From positions 744,001 to 808,000 of the forward strand of contig NZ_JAUSZR010000001.1 in the NCBI RefSeq assembly GCF_030817835.1: a stretch of 64,000 nt of DNA. Direction: 5' to 3'. The notes under the pieces were generated by a model. It had not been told where the DNA came from. It was given only the letters and a program-made list of their open reading frames with translations, and ran no database searches. Numbering within the stretch: position 1 is the stretch's first letter; the number at the start of each line of letters is the position of its first letter. A program made the translations under genes and the position numbers. Positions 41,624-50,209 of the stretch are shown here, piece by piece. The stretch is from Pseudarthrobacter sp. W1I19 (GTDB taxonomy: Bacteria > Actinomycetota > Actinomycetes > Actinomycetales > Micrococcaceae).

Positions 41624-42747
41624 ACTGATCGTACTGTCGCACCTCCGCTGGGACTGGGTATGGCAGCGCCCCCAGCACCTCGTTTCCCGCCTGGGCTCGC
41701 GTTGTTCCACCTGGTACGTGGAGGAACCGCTCACACCGTCACCGGGATTCGCCGGGCCCAACCGGATGAACCACCGCCGGGTGGACGGGCTGAACCGCGC
41801 CTGGCTGGAGATCCCGGAGCAGGGCCGGCACGTGGGCTTTTTTGATGATGTCCTGCCGGATTACATCGAGCAGCTCCCCGAACTGGTGGGGCCACGGACC
41901 GGGGACCGCGTGGTGTGGCTGTACACGCCCCTGGCCCTGGAACTGGCCCTCGCCCTGAACCCCACCACGCTGGTCTATGACGTGATGGACGATCTCGCCG
42001 CCTTCAAGGACGCCCCGCCCGAGCTGGTAGTGAGGCAGCGGCAGGCGCTCCGCCGGGCCGACGTCGTTTTTGCCGGCGGGCGTTCGCTCCACCGTTCCAT
42101 GGTGCGGCAGGGCCGCGCCGACACCGTTCTCTTTCCCAGCGGCGTAGAGCCGGAACACTACAGGGTCCCGACGGCGGAGCCCCGCCTTCCGGGGCAGCGT
42201 CCCGTGGCGGGATACGTGGGCGTCCTGGACGAACGGCTTGATCTGGGTCTGATCGCGGGGCTGGCGAAGGCCCTGCCGGAATGGGACATCAAGATGTACG
42301 GGCCGGTGGCCAAGATTGACCCGGCCGGCCTGCCCCAGGCGCCCAACATCAGCTACGAAGGGTACACCTGCTACACGGATCTGCCGGCGGCGATGGCGGG
42401 GCTGGACGTCGCCCTGATGCCCTTCGCGCTGAATGAGGCCACCCGTTCCATCAGCCCCACCAAAACGCTTGAGTACCTGGCCGCGGGCCTGCCGGTGGTT
42501 TCCCACCCGGGTGCCGGACGTCGTCGCCGATTTCCCGGGGGTGGTGCACCTGCGCGACGACGCCGCGGGCTTCGCGGCGCTCTGCCGGACGCTGGGCCAG
42601 CGGGATCCGCTGCGCGGGCCGAAGCCGAAGATCCGCGAGTTGCTGAGGCAATACCACTGGGATGCGATCGCAGCACAGATGGCCGAATCCGTTTTTGCCG
42701 CCGGCTTCAAGGAGCCGGAACCGGTGGGCGCGGAGGCCAGTGCCTGA
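41613..42747 (+). pseudogene. glycosyltransferase interrupted by a one-base frameshift
   Basis: The first 300 residues (QNELIVLSHLRWDWVWQRPQ, then LVYDVMDDLAAFKDAP, and SISPTKTLEYLAAGLPVVS) read as a GT-B glycosyltransferase. At 42501-42504 the sequence TTTCCCACCCGGG carries one C too many. Removing it joins GLPVVS to TRVPDVVADFPGVVHLRDD in the +1 frame, which runs to the family-like C-terminus and stops at 42747. Without correction the frame reads nonsense Arg/Gly-rich sequence to 42842. It is either a recent null allele or a sequencing error. It would be the last gene of the glycopolymer unit. Confidence 0.85.
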
Positions 42748-42846
42748 CGGGTGTTGCCGTGAGGGGTGTTGCGGTGCTCCAGTCCGCCGACGGGAAAGGG
42801 GCCCCGGGCCCTGTACCAGCGGCGGCCATCCCGGTACGGTAAAACA

Positions 42847-42862
42847 AGTAAGTGTGCTTATC
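42847..42862. promoter_or_regulatory. AGTAAGTGTGCTTATC palindrome (shared motif copy d)
   Basis: AGTAA-GTGTGC-TTATC lies 45 bp before the ATG of the Cys-rich protein. It is AT-rich against a GC-rich background and matches the shared TAA-N6-TTA spacing. Confidence 0.5.
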
Positions 42863-42906
42863 AATAAGGTTGGCGGCTCGGAGAACCCAGGGAACAGGAG
42901 GACAGC

Positions 42907-43314
42907 ATGACCCACATACGGTCCATGATCGACGCATATCCCAAGGACCTGGGCGATATCGATGTCACCAAACTGTCCGAGTGCATCAGCGCCTGCTACG
43001 AATGTGCCCAGACGTGCACCGGCTGCGCCGACGCCTGCCTGGGTGAGGACATGGTGGCGGACCTGGCAAAGTGCATCCGGACCGACCTGGACTGCGCGGA
43101 CATCTGCGCCACTACCGGAAAGGTTCTGTCACGGCTCACCGCTTACGACAGCAACGTCACCCGGGCGCTCGTGGAAGCCTGCCGGACCGCCTGTAAGGCC
43201 TGTGCGGAGGAATGCGAAAAGCACGCGGACATGCATGACCACTGCCAGATCTGCGCGGAAGCGTGCCGGAGCTGCGAACAGGCATGCGCCGCGCTGTTAG
43301 CTTCACTCAAATGA
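42907..43314 (+). CDS. four-helix-bundle copper-storage protein (Csp/DUF326)
   Basis: A 135-residue cytosolic protein with 18 cysteines, nearly all in C-x3-C, C-x2-C or C-x6-C helical spacings (for example CISACYECAQTCTGCADAC and CEKHADMHDHCQICAEAC). This is the Csp layout, in which Cys line a helical bundle and hold many Cu(I) ions. No Tat or Sec signal, so a Csp3-like cytosolic store is likely. ATG 42907 follows GGAACAGGAGGACAGC. Confidence 0.9.
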   Translation: MTHIRSMIDAYPKDLGDIDVTKLSECISACYECAQTCTGCADACLGEDMVADLAKCIRTDLDCADICATTGKVLSRLTAYDSNVTRALVEACRTACKACAEECEKHADMHDHCQICAEACRSCEQACAALLASLK

Positions 43315-43346
43315 CGCCGTTGACCCGAATAAGGAGTTGAAAACCC

Positions 43347-43700
43347 ATGAACGACGTACCCCAGAGCAATGTTCCACAGCACAGCGAACTGCCGCTGCCG
43401 GACTACGACCACCTGCCGGCGGGGACACTGCCGTCGCGCATCTCCGGCTTGGAGGAGGCGGACGTGGCGCAACTGATCACGTACGAGAAGGCCCACGGAA
43501 ACAGGCTGCCCATCATGCAGATCCTCGAGAAGAGGCTCCACGACCTGCAGGGCGGCGCCGTGCCCCGCGGCCCGCAGGCGCCCAGCACCCCTGAAGTGAA
43601 CACCGGCCAGCCTGACACCCCGCAGACGGCCAGCGTGCCGGGACCTCCCATCAATCCGCCGTCCCAGGGCGATCCCACCAACCCGGCCCAGCCACGGTAA
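43347..43700 (+). CDS. small conserved actinobacterial protein (LPDYDHLP motif)
   Basis: A 117-residue protein. The N-terminal half holds LPLPDYDHLPAGTLPSRISG and a helical segment EEADVAQLITYEKAHGNRLP, then MQILEKRL, a widespread actinobacterial module with no known reaction (DUF8129-like by memory). The C-terminal half is Pro/Gln/Thr-rich and disordered. AAGGAGTTGAAAACCC precedes the ATG. It is 32 bases after the copper-storage gene. Confidence 0.7.
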   Translation: MNDVPQSNVPQHSELPLPDYDHLPAGTLPSRISGLEEADVAQLITYEKAHGNRLPIMQILEKRLHDLQGGAVPRGPQAPSTPEVNTGQPDTPQTASVPGPPINPPSQGDPTNPAQPR

Positions 43701-43703
43701 GCC

Positions 43704-45263
43704 GTGGAGCAGCACCACGGCTTGCGTGACCAGGACGGCGGCCCTGAGCATCCCGCCGCGGATCACGACGGCGGCCCGGACCTTCACGCCTTCGTCCGCT
43801 CACGGCAGGGCGAGTTGGAAGGGCAGCTGGCGGAGTGGGTGCGCGTGCCCGGCGTGTTGGGAGTGCCGGAGCACGCACAGGACCTGATCCGCTCAGCCAA
43901 CTGGCTGGCGGCGGCGTTCCGCGACGTGGGCTTCCCCACGGTGGAAGTGCTGCCCACCGGGGAGTCGCACGCTGTTTATGCGGAATGGTGCGAGGCGCCG
44001 GACGCACCCACCGTCCTGGTCTACAGCCATCACGACGTCCGGGCCGCCAAGCCGCAGGAGTGGGACCAGACGGCCCCGTTCGAACCCGTAGTGCGCGATG
44101 GCAGGCTGTATGGCCGCGGGAGTTCGGACGCCAAGGGGCAAGTCCTGGCCCACTTGTGGTCGGTGCGCGCCCACCTGCACCAACGTTCTCTCACTAATGA
44201 CCCCCAAAACCCGGACGCTCGCTCACTTAATGCGGCCAAAACCCAAAACCTCTCTCACTCCAGCGGGGTTTCGACAGGCTCAACCACCGGGGCAGGCTCA
44301 ACCACCGCGCCCGCCGTCAACCTGAAGTACCTCGTCGAGGGCGAGGAGGAAGGCGGGTCGCCGCATCTGGCCAAGTTGCTGGAGGAGCAGGGGGACCGGT
44401 TGCAGGCCGACGTGGTCCTCTTCTCCGACACCCTTCTGTGGCACGCCGACCATCCCGCCGTCTGTGTGAGCCTCCGCGGCATGCTCTCCGCCAGCCTCCA
44501 GGTGTTTGGGCCGGAGCGCGACGTCCACAGCGGCGCCGTGTCCGGCAATGCACCCAATCCCGCCTTCGAGCTGGGCCGGCTGCTGGCGCTCCTGCACGAT
44601 GGGGAAGGCTGGATCACTGTTCCGGGTTTTTACGACGACGTCGAGCCGCCCCCGGAGGACCTGCGGCAGGCGCTGGCGCAGCTTCCCTTCAGCGAGGAGG
44701 ACTGGCTGAAGCGGTCCGAAACCGGCGCCATCACCGGCGAGCAGGGGTATACGGTGCTGGAGCGGCTGTGGCTGCGTCCCGCCGTCGAGGTCACGTCCCT
44801 CATCGCCGGGGATCCCATCGGGGTTTCACGCGCCGCCGTGCCCGCCGTGGCCTCGGCGGACCTGAGCTTCCGGACCGTGCCCGGGCAGCGGGTGGAAAAG
44901 GTGGCGGAGCAGCTGCGGCAGTGGGTGGAGGCCAGTATCGGGGACAGCTTCGGCCACACCTTCAGCGTGGACCTGGAGACAGCGCAGGAAGCGTACCGCA
45001 CCCCGGAGCACCCGGCGGTTTCAGCGTTGGAACGGGCCATGGGCCGGGGCTTCCAGTCCGCCGGCGTGGGCAGGATGGGCAACGCCGGTGGTGGCCCTGC
45101 CGAGCTGCTCGCCAGGGCCCTGGATGCTCCTGTCCTGTTTTTCGGCACCGGCCTGGTGGAGGACCATTGGCACGACAGCGACGAGAGCGCCAACCTTGCG
45201 GTCCTGGTGAACGGCGCAGTCACGCTGGCAGCTTTCTGGGACGAACTGGCCCGGATGGAATGA
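43704..45263 (+). CDS. M20 family dipeptidase with an in-frame REP insertion
   Basis: A 519-residue zinc dipeptidase. Metal ligands are visible in VYSHHDVRAA (His), GRGSSDAKGQ (Asp) and LVEGEEEGGS (Glu-Glu); a dimerisation domain with LRGMLSASLQVFGPERDVHSG follows. Between LHQRS and APAVNLKYLVEG (about residues 161-201) lies a Ser/Thr/Asn-rich stretch encoded by REP DNA (44184-44306); it keeps the frame open but is foreign to the family. Whether the enzyme still folds is unclear. Start GTG 43704 lacks an obvious binding site. The next gene begins 16 bases downstream. Confidence 0.85.
   Translation: MEQHHGLRDQDGGPEHPAADHDGGPDLHAFVRSRQGELEGQLAEWVRVPGVLGVPEHAQDLIRSANWLAAAFRDVGFPTVEVLPTGESHAVYAEWCEAPDAPTVLVYSHHDVRAAKPQEWDQTAPFEPVVRDGRLYGRGSSDAKGQVLAHLWSVRAHLHQRSLTNDPQNPDARSLNAAKTQNLSHSSGVSTGSTTGAGSTTAPAVNLKYLVEGEEEGGSPHLAKLLEEQGDRLQADVVLFSDTLLWHADHPAVCVSLRGMLSASLQVFGPERDVHSGAVSGNAPNPAFELGRLLALLHDGEGWITVPGFYDDVEPPPEDLRQALAQLPFSEEDWLKRSETGAITGEQGYTVLERLWLRPAVEVTSLIAGDPIGVSRAAVPAVASADLSFRTVPGQRVEKVAEQLRQWVEASIGDSFGHTFSVDLETAQEAYRTPEHPAVSALERAMGRGFQSAGVGRMGNAGGGPAELLARALDAPVLFFGTGLVEDHWHDSDESANLAVLVNGAVTLAAFWDELARME
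44184..44306. repeat. REP elements (families B and A) inserted inside a coding sequence
   Basis: CTCTCACTAATGACCCC, CGCTCGCTCACTTAATGCGG and CTCTCTCACT match family B at 17004-17099. GGTTTCGACAGGCTCAACCA (44268-44287) and a second CAGGCTCAACCACC match family A at 2584 and 46491. The block lies within the M20 gene without breaking the frame. Confidence 0.85.
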
Positions 45264-45279
45264 CAGAAGGACGACGGCG

Positions 45280-46452
45280 ATGGACGGCTCAGGAGCGGAA
45301 AGCACCCCGGCGGCAACTGACGGCACCCGCGGAGGCGAGCGCCGTCGTCGTACGTTTGGCATGGAGGAGGAGCTGCTGCTGGTAAGTCCGGAGACGGGGG
45401 AGCCCGTGCCTTTGGCCGCCGGGCTGCTGGAAGGCTACAAACGCCCGGCCGGCCCGGGCGGCGGGCCGGTCCTCACTGCCGAATTCCAGCAGGAAATGAT
45501 CGAAGTCGTCACCCCTCCCCATGCCAGCATGGCGACGCTGGAGGCGGACATCATCCTGGGGCGGGCCATGGCGGATGCAGAAGCGCGCAGGGTTGGGGTG
45601 CGGGCCGCGGCCCTGGGAACATCGCCCCTGCCAACCGATCCACATCCGGTGCAGCTTCGCCGTTTTATTGCCATGACCGAGGAGTACGGGCTGACCGCCA
45701 GGGAACAGCTCACCTGCGGCTGCCACATCCACGTTGCCGTGGACTCGGACGACGAGGGCGTGGCAGTGCTGGACCGCATCCGCACCTGGCTTCCGGTGCT
45801 TGGCGCGCTCAGCGCGAATTCGCCGTTCTGGCACGGGCAGGACACCGGGTATGCCAGTTACCGCGCGCAGGTGTGGAGCCGGTGGCCGTCCGCCGGGCCG
45901 CTGGATATCCTCGGCTCGCCGGAGGCGTACCACCAGCTGGTGCATGACATGGTGAGCACCGGCGTCCTGCTGGACGAAGGCATGGTGTACTTCGACGCGC
46001 GGCTGTCGCGGCATTACCCGACCGTTGAGATCCGGATTGCCGATGTGTGCCTGCGCCCGCAGAACGCTGTGCTGCTGGCTGGGGTTGCGCGGGGGCTGGT
46101 GGAAACGGCCGCCCGGGAATGGCGGGAAGGCGTCCCGCCCGTGGCCGTACCCACAGAGCTCGTGCGGCTGGCTACCTGGAAAGCGAGCCGGTGGGGGCTG
46201 CGCGGGGAACTGCTGGACCCGCTGACGTTACAACCCGCGCCCGCACTCGCCGTGGTGAATGTGCTGCTGGACCACATCCGCGAGGCTTTGGAGGACACGG
46301 GGGACCTGGGCCGGGTGGAGGAACTGGTCGACGACGTGCTTGCCGTGGGCACCGGTGCTTCACGGCAGCTGGAGGTGCTGCACCGCGCCGGGGAGCTTGA
46401 GGCCGTGGTGGCCGATGCTGCGGACTGCACGGTGTGGGTGCCGGCAGAGTAG
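45280..46452 (+). CDS. YbdK-type carboxylate-amine ligase (glutamate-cysteine ligase 2 family)
   Basis: A 390-residue GCS2-family ligase. After a 25-residue variable N-terminus come RRTFGMEEELLLVSPETGEP, TAEFQQEMIEVVTPPHAS, CGCHIHVAVDSDDEG, and VEIRIADVCLRPQNAVLLA, all family signatures for ATP and carboxylate binding. Such enzymes couple a glutamate-like acid to an amine; the real substrate in actinobacteria is uncertain. ATG 45280 follows AGAAGGACGACGGC. Likely co-transcribed with the M20 dipeptidase. Confidence 0.88.
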   Translation: MDGSGAESTPAATDGTRGGERRRRTFGMEEELLLVSPETGEPVPLAAGLLEGYKRPAGPGGGPVLTAEFQQEMIEVVTPPHASMATLEADIILGRAMADAEARRVGVRAAALGTSPLPTDPHPVQLRRFIAMTEEYGLTAREQLTCGCHIHVAVDSDDEGVAVLDRIRTWLPVLGALSANSPFWHGQDTGYASYRAQVWSRWPSAGPLDILGSPEAYHQLVHDMVSTGVLLDEGMVYFDARLSRHYPTVEIRIADVCLRPQNAVLLAGVARGLVETAAREWREGVPPVAVPTELVRLATWKASRWGLRGELLDPLTLQPAPALAVVNVLLDHIREALEDTGDLGRVEELVDDVLAVGTGASRQLEVLHRAGELEAVVADAADCTVWVPAE

Positions 46453-46455
46453 GCG

Positions 46456-46539
46456 GTGATTGAGCCTGTCACCCTGTGGTTGAGCCGTCACCCCGGTGGT
46501 TGAGCCTGTCGAAACCTTCGACTGGCTCAACCACCGGGG
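46456..46539. repeat. REP cluster, family A
   Basis: A 16-bp perfect palindrome CCCCGGTGGTTGAGCC (46491-46506) / 46524-46539 encloses TGTCGAAACCTTCGACT. Two degenerate TGATTGAGCCTGTCACC and TGGTTGAGCCGTCACC copies precede it. It lies between the convergent ligase and DUF1540 genes and may act as terminator. Confidence 0.85.
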
Positions 46540-46548
46540 TCCGGAACG

Positions 46549-46833
46549 TTAGCTGTGTGAGTAGGTGAGGCAGTCCGCGTTGTCCGCGCCGGGGCCCACA
46601 CGGACTTCCGGTGCGTTGCACATCAGGTGGTCGTTGTGGACGCATTCGCTGCGCTGGCAGGCTCCGACGTCGGCGAGCACCTTGGGGAGGCCGCCGTGCA
46701 TGCCGGTGTCAATGAATGTTGCGCACTGGGCGTGGTTTTCGGCGCCGCTGACGGTGATGGCGGCGGCGTTGCAGTTGGTGTGGTCGTTGAAGGAACAGTT
46801 GGTTACGCTGCAGTCTGCGACGTGCGTCGTCAT
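46549..46833 (-). CDS. protein with two DUF1540 cysteine modules
   Basis: A 94-residue protein with two repeats of the DUF1540 pattern C-x4-C-x7-C-x13-17-C: CSVTNCSFNDHTNCNAAAI and CQRSECVHNDHLMCNAPEV. Spacing and His residues point to a small metal-binding (probably zinc) domain pair. No signal peptide. ATG 46833 follows CGGAGGGTCTTAAAG. Function unknown. Confidence 0.88.
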   Translation of the reverse strand: MTTHVADCSVTNCSFNDHTNCNAAAITVSGAENHAQCATFIDTGMHGGLPKVLADVGACQRSECVHNDHLMCNAPEVRVGPGADNADCLTYSHS

Positions 46834-46969
46834 CTTTAAGACCCTCCGTACTTCGGCAGCCCGGGTTGGCCGTCCTGTGTTTTCCCACGGTAGGCCTGCA
46901 GGCCCTGATCAAAAAGACCCAATTGTTTGACGTAATTCACGCATTGGTGCTGTGCGCGGCCTGTGATCA

Positions 46970-47905
46970 TCAGGAGGTGCAGAGTTCCGGCGCCGGGACA
47001 GGTGTTCCGTTCACTCCCGAGCCGGCCTTGCCCAGGCTCCAGTAGCCCCGGAATTCCGACACTTTGGGGTCTAGGCCAATCTCATTGACCAGATGCCTCC
47101 GAAGCATTTTGGCGGTGCCGGCTTCGGCTCCCACCCAGGCGTATAAAGGGACCACGTCCGGGCCAGTCTGTCCGGGGGCGCTGACGGTGTGCCGGACGGC
47201 GTCGAGAAGAAGTTCATCGCGTCGGGCTTTGGCGGGGTTCCGGGGCAGCCACGTCACGCGGACTCCGGACGCGGTGCTGACCTCCTGGATGTCCGAGGAG
47301 TCCGGCACTTCGAGGAAAGCGTGCCCGGTGAAATCGGCGGGGAGTGCTTCGATGATGGAGCCGATGGCCGGCACTGCCGTTTCGTCGCCGGCCAGCAGTA
47401 CCTCACGCGCATTCCTTGGCGACCACCTGATGCCGGCCTCGGACGGCAAAGCTGTCTGCGCCGCCACCTCCGGGCCAATGATCAGTGCGCTTACGCCTGG
47501 CACCGCGGCGCGGGCCCAGTCAGAGGCAGGTGAGCTCTTGCCCTCGACGTGGGGGTGGAGGGCAAAATCAACATCGATTTCACGTGCACCGGCCATCGTC
47601 CGGCCTGCGCGCACAGTGTAGCTGCGGATGAAACCGCGCCCCGGCTGCTCGAGGCGCAGCCAGTCGTGGTACCAGCCCTCATACAGGGTCCCGTCCGGAG
47701 CTCCGGGCCTGGACAACGTGTGGCCGGGTACCGGCAGGAGCAGCTTGATCCGCAGGTCCAGTGTGGGTCCCTCGACGCCGAACCGGTCCAGGGCGGGCCC
47801 CGTGAAGGTGATCCGGCGGAACGTGGCCGAAAGGTCCTGTACGCGGCTGACGGCCACCTCGAAAACCCGCACCGGGTAGCGGTCCGCTTCTGGCCTGGTG
47901 TTCAT
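46970..47905 (-). CDS. siderophore-interacting protein (FAD ferric-siderophore reductase)
   Basis: Releases iron in the cytoplasm by reducing ferric siderophores with NAD(P)H and FAD. The 311-residue protein has the FAD domain (RRITFTGPALDRF, LRIKLLLPVPGH, RSYTVRAGR as the RxYT flavin motif) and the SIP C-terminal domain (EVLLAGDETAVPAIGSIIEA and YAWVGAEAGTAKMLRRHLV). ATG 47905 follows AAGGAGATCTTTGCC. It lies downstream of the siderophore-binding lipoprotein, 109 bases away, on the same strand. Confidence 0.93.
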   Translation of the reverse strand: MNTRPEADRYPVRVFEVAVSRVQDLSATFRRITFTGPALDRFGVEGPTLDLRIKLLLPVPGHTLSRPGAPDGTLYEGWYHDWLRLEQPGRGFIRSYTVRAGRTMAGAREIDVDFALHPHVEGKSSPASDWARAAVPGVSALIIGPEVAAQTALPSEAGIRWSPRNAREVLLAGDETAVPAIGSIIEALPADFTGHAFLEVPDSSDIQEVSTASGVRVTWLPRNPAKARRDELLLDAVRHTVSAPGQTGPDVVPLYAWVGAEAGTAKMLRRHLVNEIGLDPKVSEFRGYWSLGKAGSGVNGTPVPAPELCTS

Positions 47906-48014
47906 TGGCAAAGATCTCCTTCCCTGCCTGGCAGGGGCGGGGGCGGGGTACAAGGGACGGGGACAGGAGGCGGCAGGCGGTGTTTTTCCCGCCTGCCCGC
48001 CGCCTCCTGTCGGG

Positions 48015-49019
48015 TTACGGCAGGTGCGGGTCCACGCCGTAGTGGTTTGCCAGTTCCGTGATCACTGCGTGGGCACCCTGGACACTGACGGATGCCAGGA
48101 ACGTTGCATCATCAACCGGCTTGACCTCGCCCTGGAGCCGCTGCCACAGGGGGTTGGACTGGAACTTCTCCTGCTGGGCGCGCGTTTTGTCCCCCTCGGC
48201 ACCGGCGGGGGTGAACGCACTGACCATCACCAGGCCGGCGTCGCCCTGCAGGATCTGCTCGGAGGAGAGAGGGACAAAAATCTCGGACTGGCTGTCCGGG
48301 GCATCCTTGGGGCGGGGGATGCGCATGTCCGTCATGATCTCGCCAATGAAGGATTTGGAGGAGTACAGGCGCGCAGTGTCTCCGCCGGTGAACCGGATCA
48401 GGGAGTACGTGGCGTCCGGCTTCTTTGCGAGGATGTCGGCGCCCACTTTTTCAGCCCGCTCTTCGTAGGCTTTCACCAGTTGTTCGGCCCTGGCCCTTTT
48501 CCCGAGGGCTTCGCCGAGGAAAACGACGTTCTGCTTCCACGTGGGGCCGGTGCTGGCAGAGAAGATGGTGGGTGCGATCTTGGACAACTGCGGGTAGAGG
48601 GCCTCGTGGCGCACCTTGGCAGAGACAATCAGGTCCGGCTGCAGTTCCAGGATCTTTTCCAGGTTTGGTTCAGCGAGGGTGCCCACGTTGACGGCATCCT
48701 TGGTGGCTTCGGCGACGTCTCCCAGGTACGGCGCGAAGGGTGCCTTCGGGTCCTGGCGGTACTGTACGTACCCCACCAGGTCTGCCTCCAGGAGCAGCGC
48801 GGCGTCGATATAGCTCGGGTCAAGGGCGACGACGCGTTTGGGCTTCGTCTCGATGGTGGTCGAACCCATGGTGTGCTCCATGGTCAGCGGGTAGCCGGCG
48901 GCTTCTGCAGCTTCAGTAGCAGGCTGGGTGGAGGCTGCCTGGGTGCTGCAGCCGGCGGTGGCCATCAGGGCGAGGGCAGCGGTGGCAGCACTGAGCTGCT
49001 TGAGGATGCGTGTTTTCAC
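48015..49019 (-). CDS. siderophore-binding lipoprotein of an iron ABC transporter (FecB-like)
   Basis: A 334-residue periplasmic-binding-type protein anchored by lipobox MATAGCSTQ. It has two alpha/beta lobes, with PKRVVALDPSYIDAALLLEA (lobe I), VNVGTLAEPNLEKILELQPD and DLIVSA, joined by a long helix. It captures ferric siderophore outside and delivers it to the permeases encoded divergently. Start GTG 49019. An IdeR-like box at 49058-49076 lies 39 bp upstream. Confidence 0.92.
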   Translation of the reverse strand: MKTRILKQLSAATAALALMATAGCSTQAASTQPATEAAEAAGYPLTMEHTMGSTTIETKPKRVVALDPSYIDAALLLEADLVGYVQYRQDPKAPFAPYLGDVAEATKDAVNVGTLAEPNLEKILELQPDLIVSAKVRHEALYPQLSKIAPTIFSASTGPTWKQNVVFLGEALGKRARAEQLVKAYEERAEKVGADILAKKPDATYSLIRFTGGDTARLYSSKSFIGEIMTDMRIPRPKDAPDSQSEIFVPLSSEQILQGDAGLVMVSAFTPAGAEGDKTRAQQEKFQSNPLWQRLQGEVKPVDDATFLASVSVQGAHAVITELANHYGVDPHLP

Positions 49020-49057
49020 GTGGTCGCTTTCAAACGATGTGACGGGGATGAGACCTG

Positions 49058-49076
49058 TTAGGCGAGGCTTACCTAT
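49058..49076. promoter_or_regulatory. DtxR/IdeR-type iron box in divergent siderophore-transport promoter
   Basis: TTAGGCGAGGCTTACCTAT matches 14 of 19 positions of TTAGGTTAGCCTAACCTAA. It lies between the binding lipoprotein (39 bp) and the first permease gene (69 bp), so Fe(II)-bound repressor could shut off both directions. Confidence 0.8.
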
Positions 49077-49144
49077 GTCTGCCGTAGACTGTAGCAGGCT
49101 TTGAGGATTTAGCTCACAGAATAGTGACGTAATAGAAGGATCTC

Positions 49145-50209
49145 GTGGAAACAACGGAGACCGCCGGGACGGTGACTGCCGCCGGGCAGCTGACAACTGT
49201 GCCCCGGACCAGCCCACGCACCAGAGGGCGCGGCCTCCGCTGGCTGGCCGCAGCCGCGGCATTTGCGGCAGCGGTGCTGGTGAGCCTCTGTATCGGCGGC
49301 CAGCCCTCATCGCTGCAGGATGCCTGGCATGCGCTGTTCACACCGGACGGCAGCATCATGGACGTCACCATCAGGGAATTGCGGTGGCCTCGGACCGTGC
49401 TTGCCGTCGTTGCCGGCATCTGCCTGGGCCTGGCCGGAACCCTGGTCCAGGGGCACACCCGGAACCCCGTGGCGGACCCCGGACTGCTGGGTATCAACCA
49501 GGGAGCAGCGCTGGCTATTGTGGCCGCCACTGCCTTCACTGGTGAACTGCCGGCGCTGACGCAGGCCGGGCTGGCCTTCGCCGGGGCCCTGGGAGCCAGC
49601 GTCCTTGTGTTTGCCATCGGTTCCGCCGCCCGCCACGGCTCCACGCCGGTGACGCTGGTGCTGGCAGGGGCGGCGGTGACAGCCCTCTGCTCGGGACTCG
49701 TGGCAGGAATCGTCCTGCTCAACGATCAAGCACTGGATACGCTGCGGTTCTGGCAAGTGGGGTCCCTGGTCGGGCAGAGCGGCGTGGTGTCAGTGGTCTG
49801 GCCCTTTGTGCTGGCAGGGGTGGTGCTGGCCCTCCTGAATATCCGTCCGCTGAACGCCCTGGCGCTGGGAGCCGATACCGCCGTCTCGCTGGGAATCTCA
49901 GTCCTGAGGGCCCGCTCGGCAGGCATCGCCGCGATCACACTCCTGGCCGGTTCCGCCGTCACCATGGCCGGCCCCGTCGCCTTCGCAGGCCTGCTGGTCC
50001 CGCACCTGACCCGCGCCATAACCGGACCCGACTACCGCGTCCTGGTTCCCGTTTCCGCGATGACCGGAGCCACCCTCCTGCTGCTGGCCGACACCGCAGG
50101 ACGGGTGGTCGCCCGGCCGGGCGAGCTCTCGGTAGGAGTGGTCCTGGCCGTCATCGGGGCACCGTTCTTCGTTCATCTGGCCCGCCGGCGCAGGCTGGCA
50201 ACGCTGTGA
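49145..50209 (+). CDS. iron-siderophore ABC permease, FecC-like
   Basis: A 354-residue FecCD-family permease with about nine or ten transmembrane helices. Typical segments are ELRWPRTVLAVVAGICLGLAG, QGHTRNPVADPGLLGINQGA, and GPVAFAGLLVPHLTRAITGPDYR, which holds the coupling helix to the ATPase. Start GTG 49145 follows AGAAGGATCTC. Its stop overlaps the next start by four bases. Confidence 0.93.
   Translation: METTETAGTVTAAGQLTTVPRTSPRTRGRGLRWLAAAAAFAAAVLVSLCIGGQPSSLQDAWHALFTPDGSIMDVTIRELRWPRTVLAVVAGICLGLAGTLVQGHTRNPVADPGLLGINQGAALAIVAATAFTGELPALTQAGLAFAGALGASVLVFAIGSAARHGSTPVTLVLAGAAVTALCSGLVAGIVLLNDQALDTLRFWQVGSLVGQSGVVSVVWPFVLAGVVLALLNIRPLNALALGADTAVSLGISVLRARSAGIAAITLLAGSAVTMAGPVAFAGLLVPHLTRAITGPDYRVLVPVSAMTGATLLLLADTAGRVVARPGELSVGVVLAVIGAPFFVHLARRRRLATL

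Noticed and set aside
42748..42842. C-terminal extension of the uncorrected glycosyltransferase frame
   Set aside because: Arg/Gly-rich nonsense sequence after the frameshift; the family-like C-terminus is in the other frame and stops at 42747.
44184..44306. possible CRISPR-like repeats in the M20 gene
   Set aside because: Repeats are irregularly spaced, match dispersed REP families and have no cas genes nearby.
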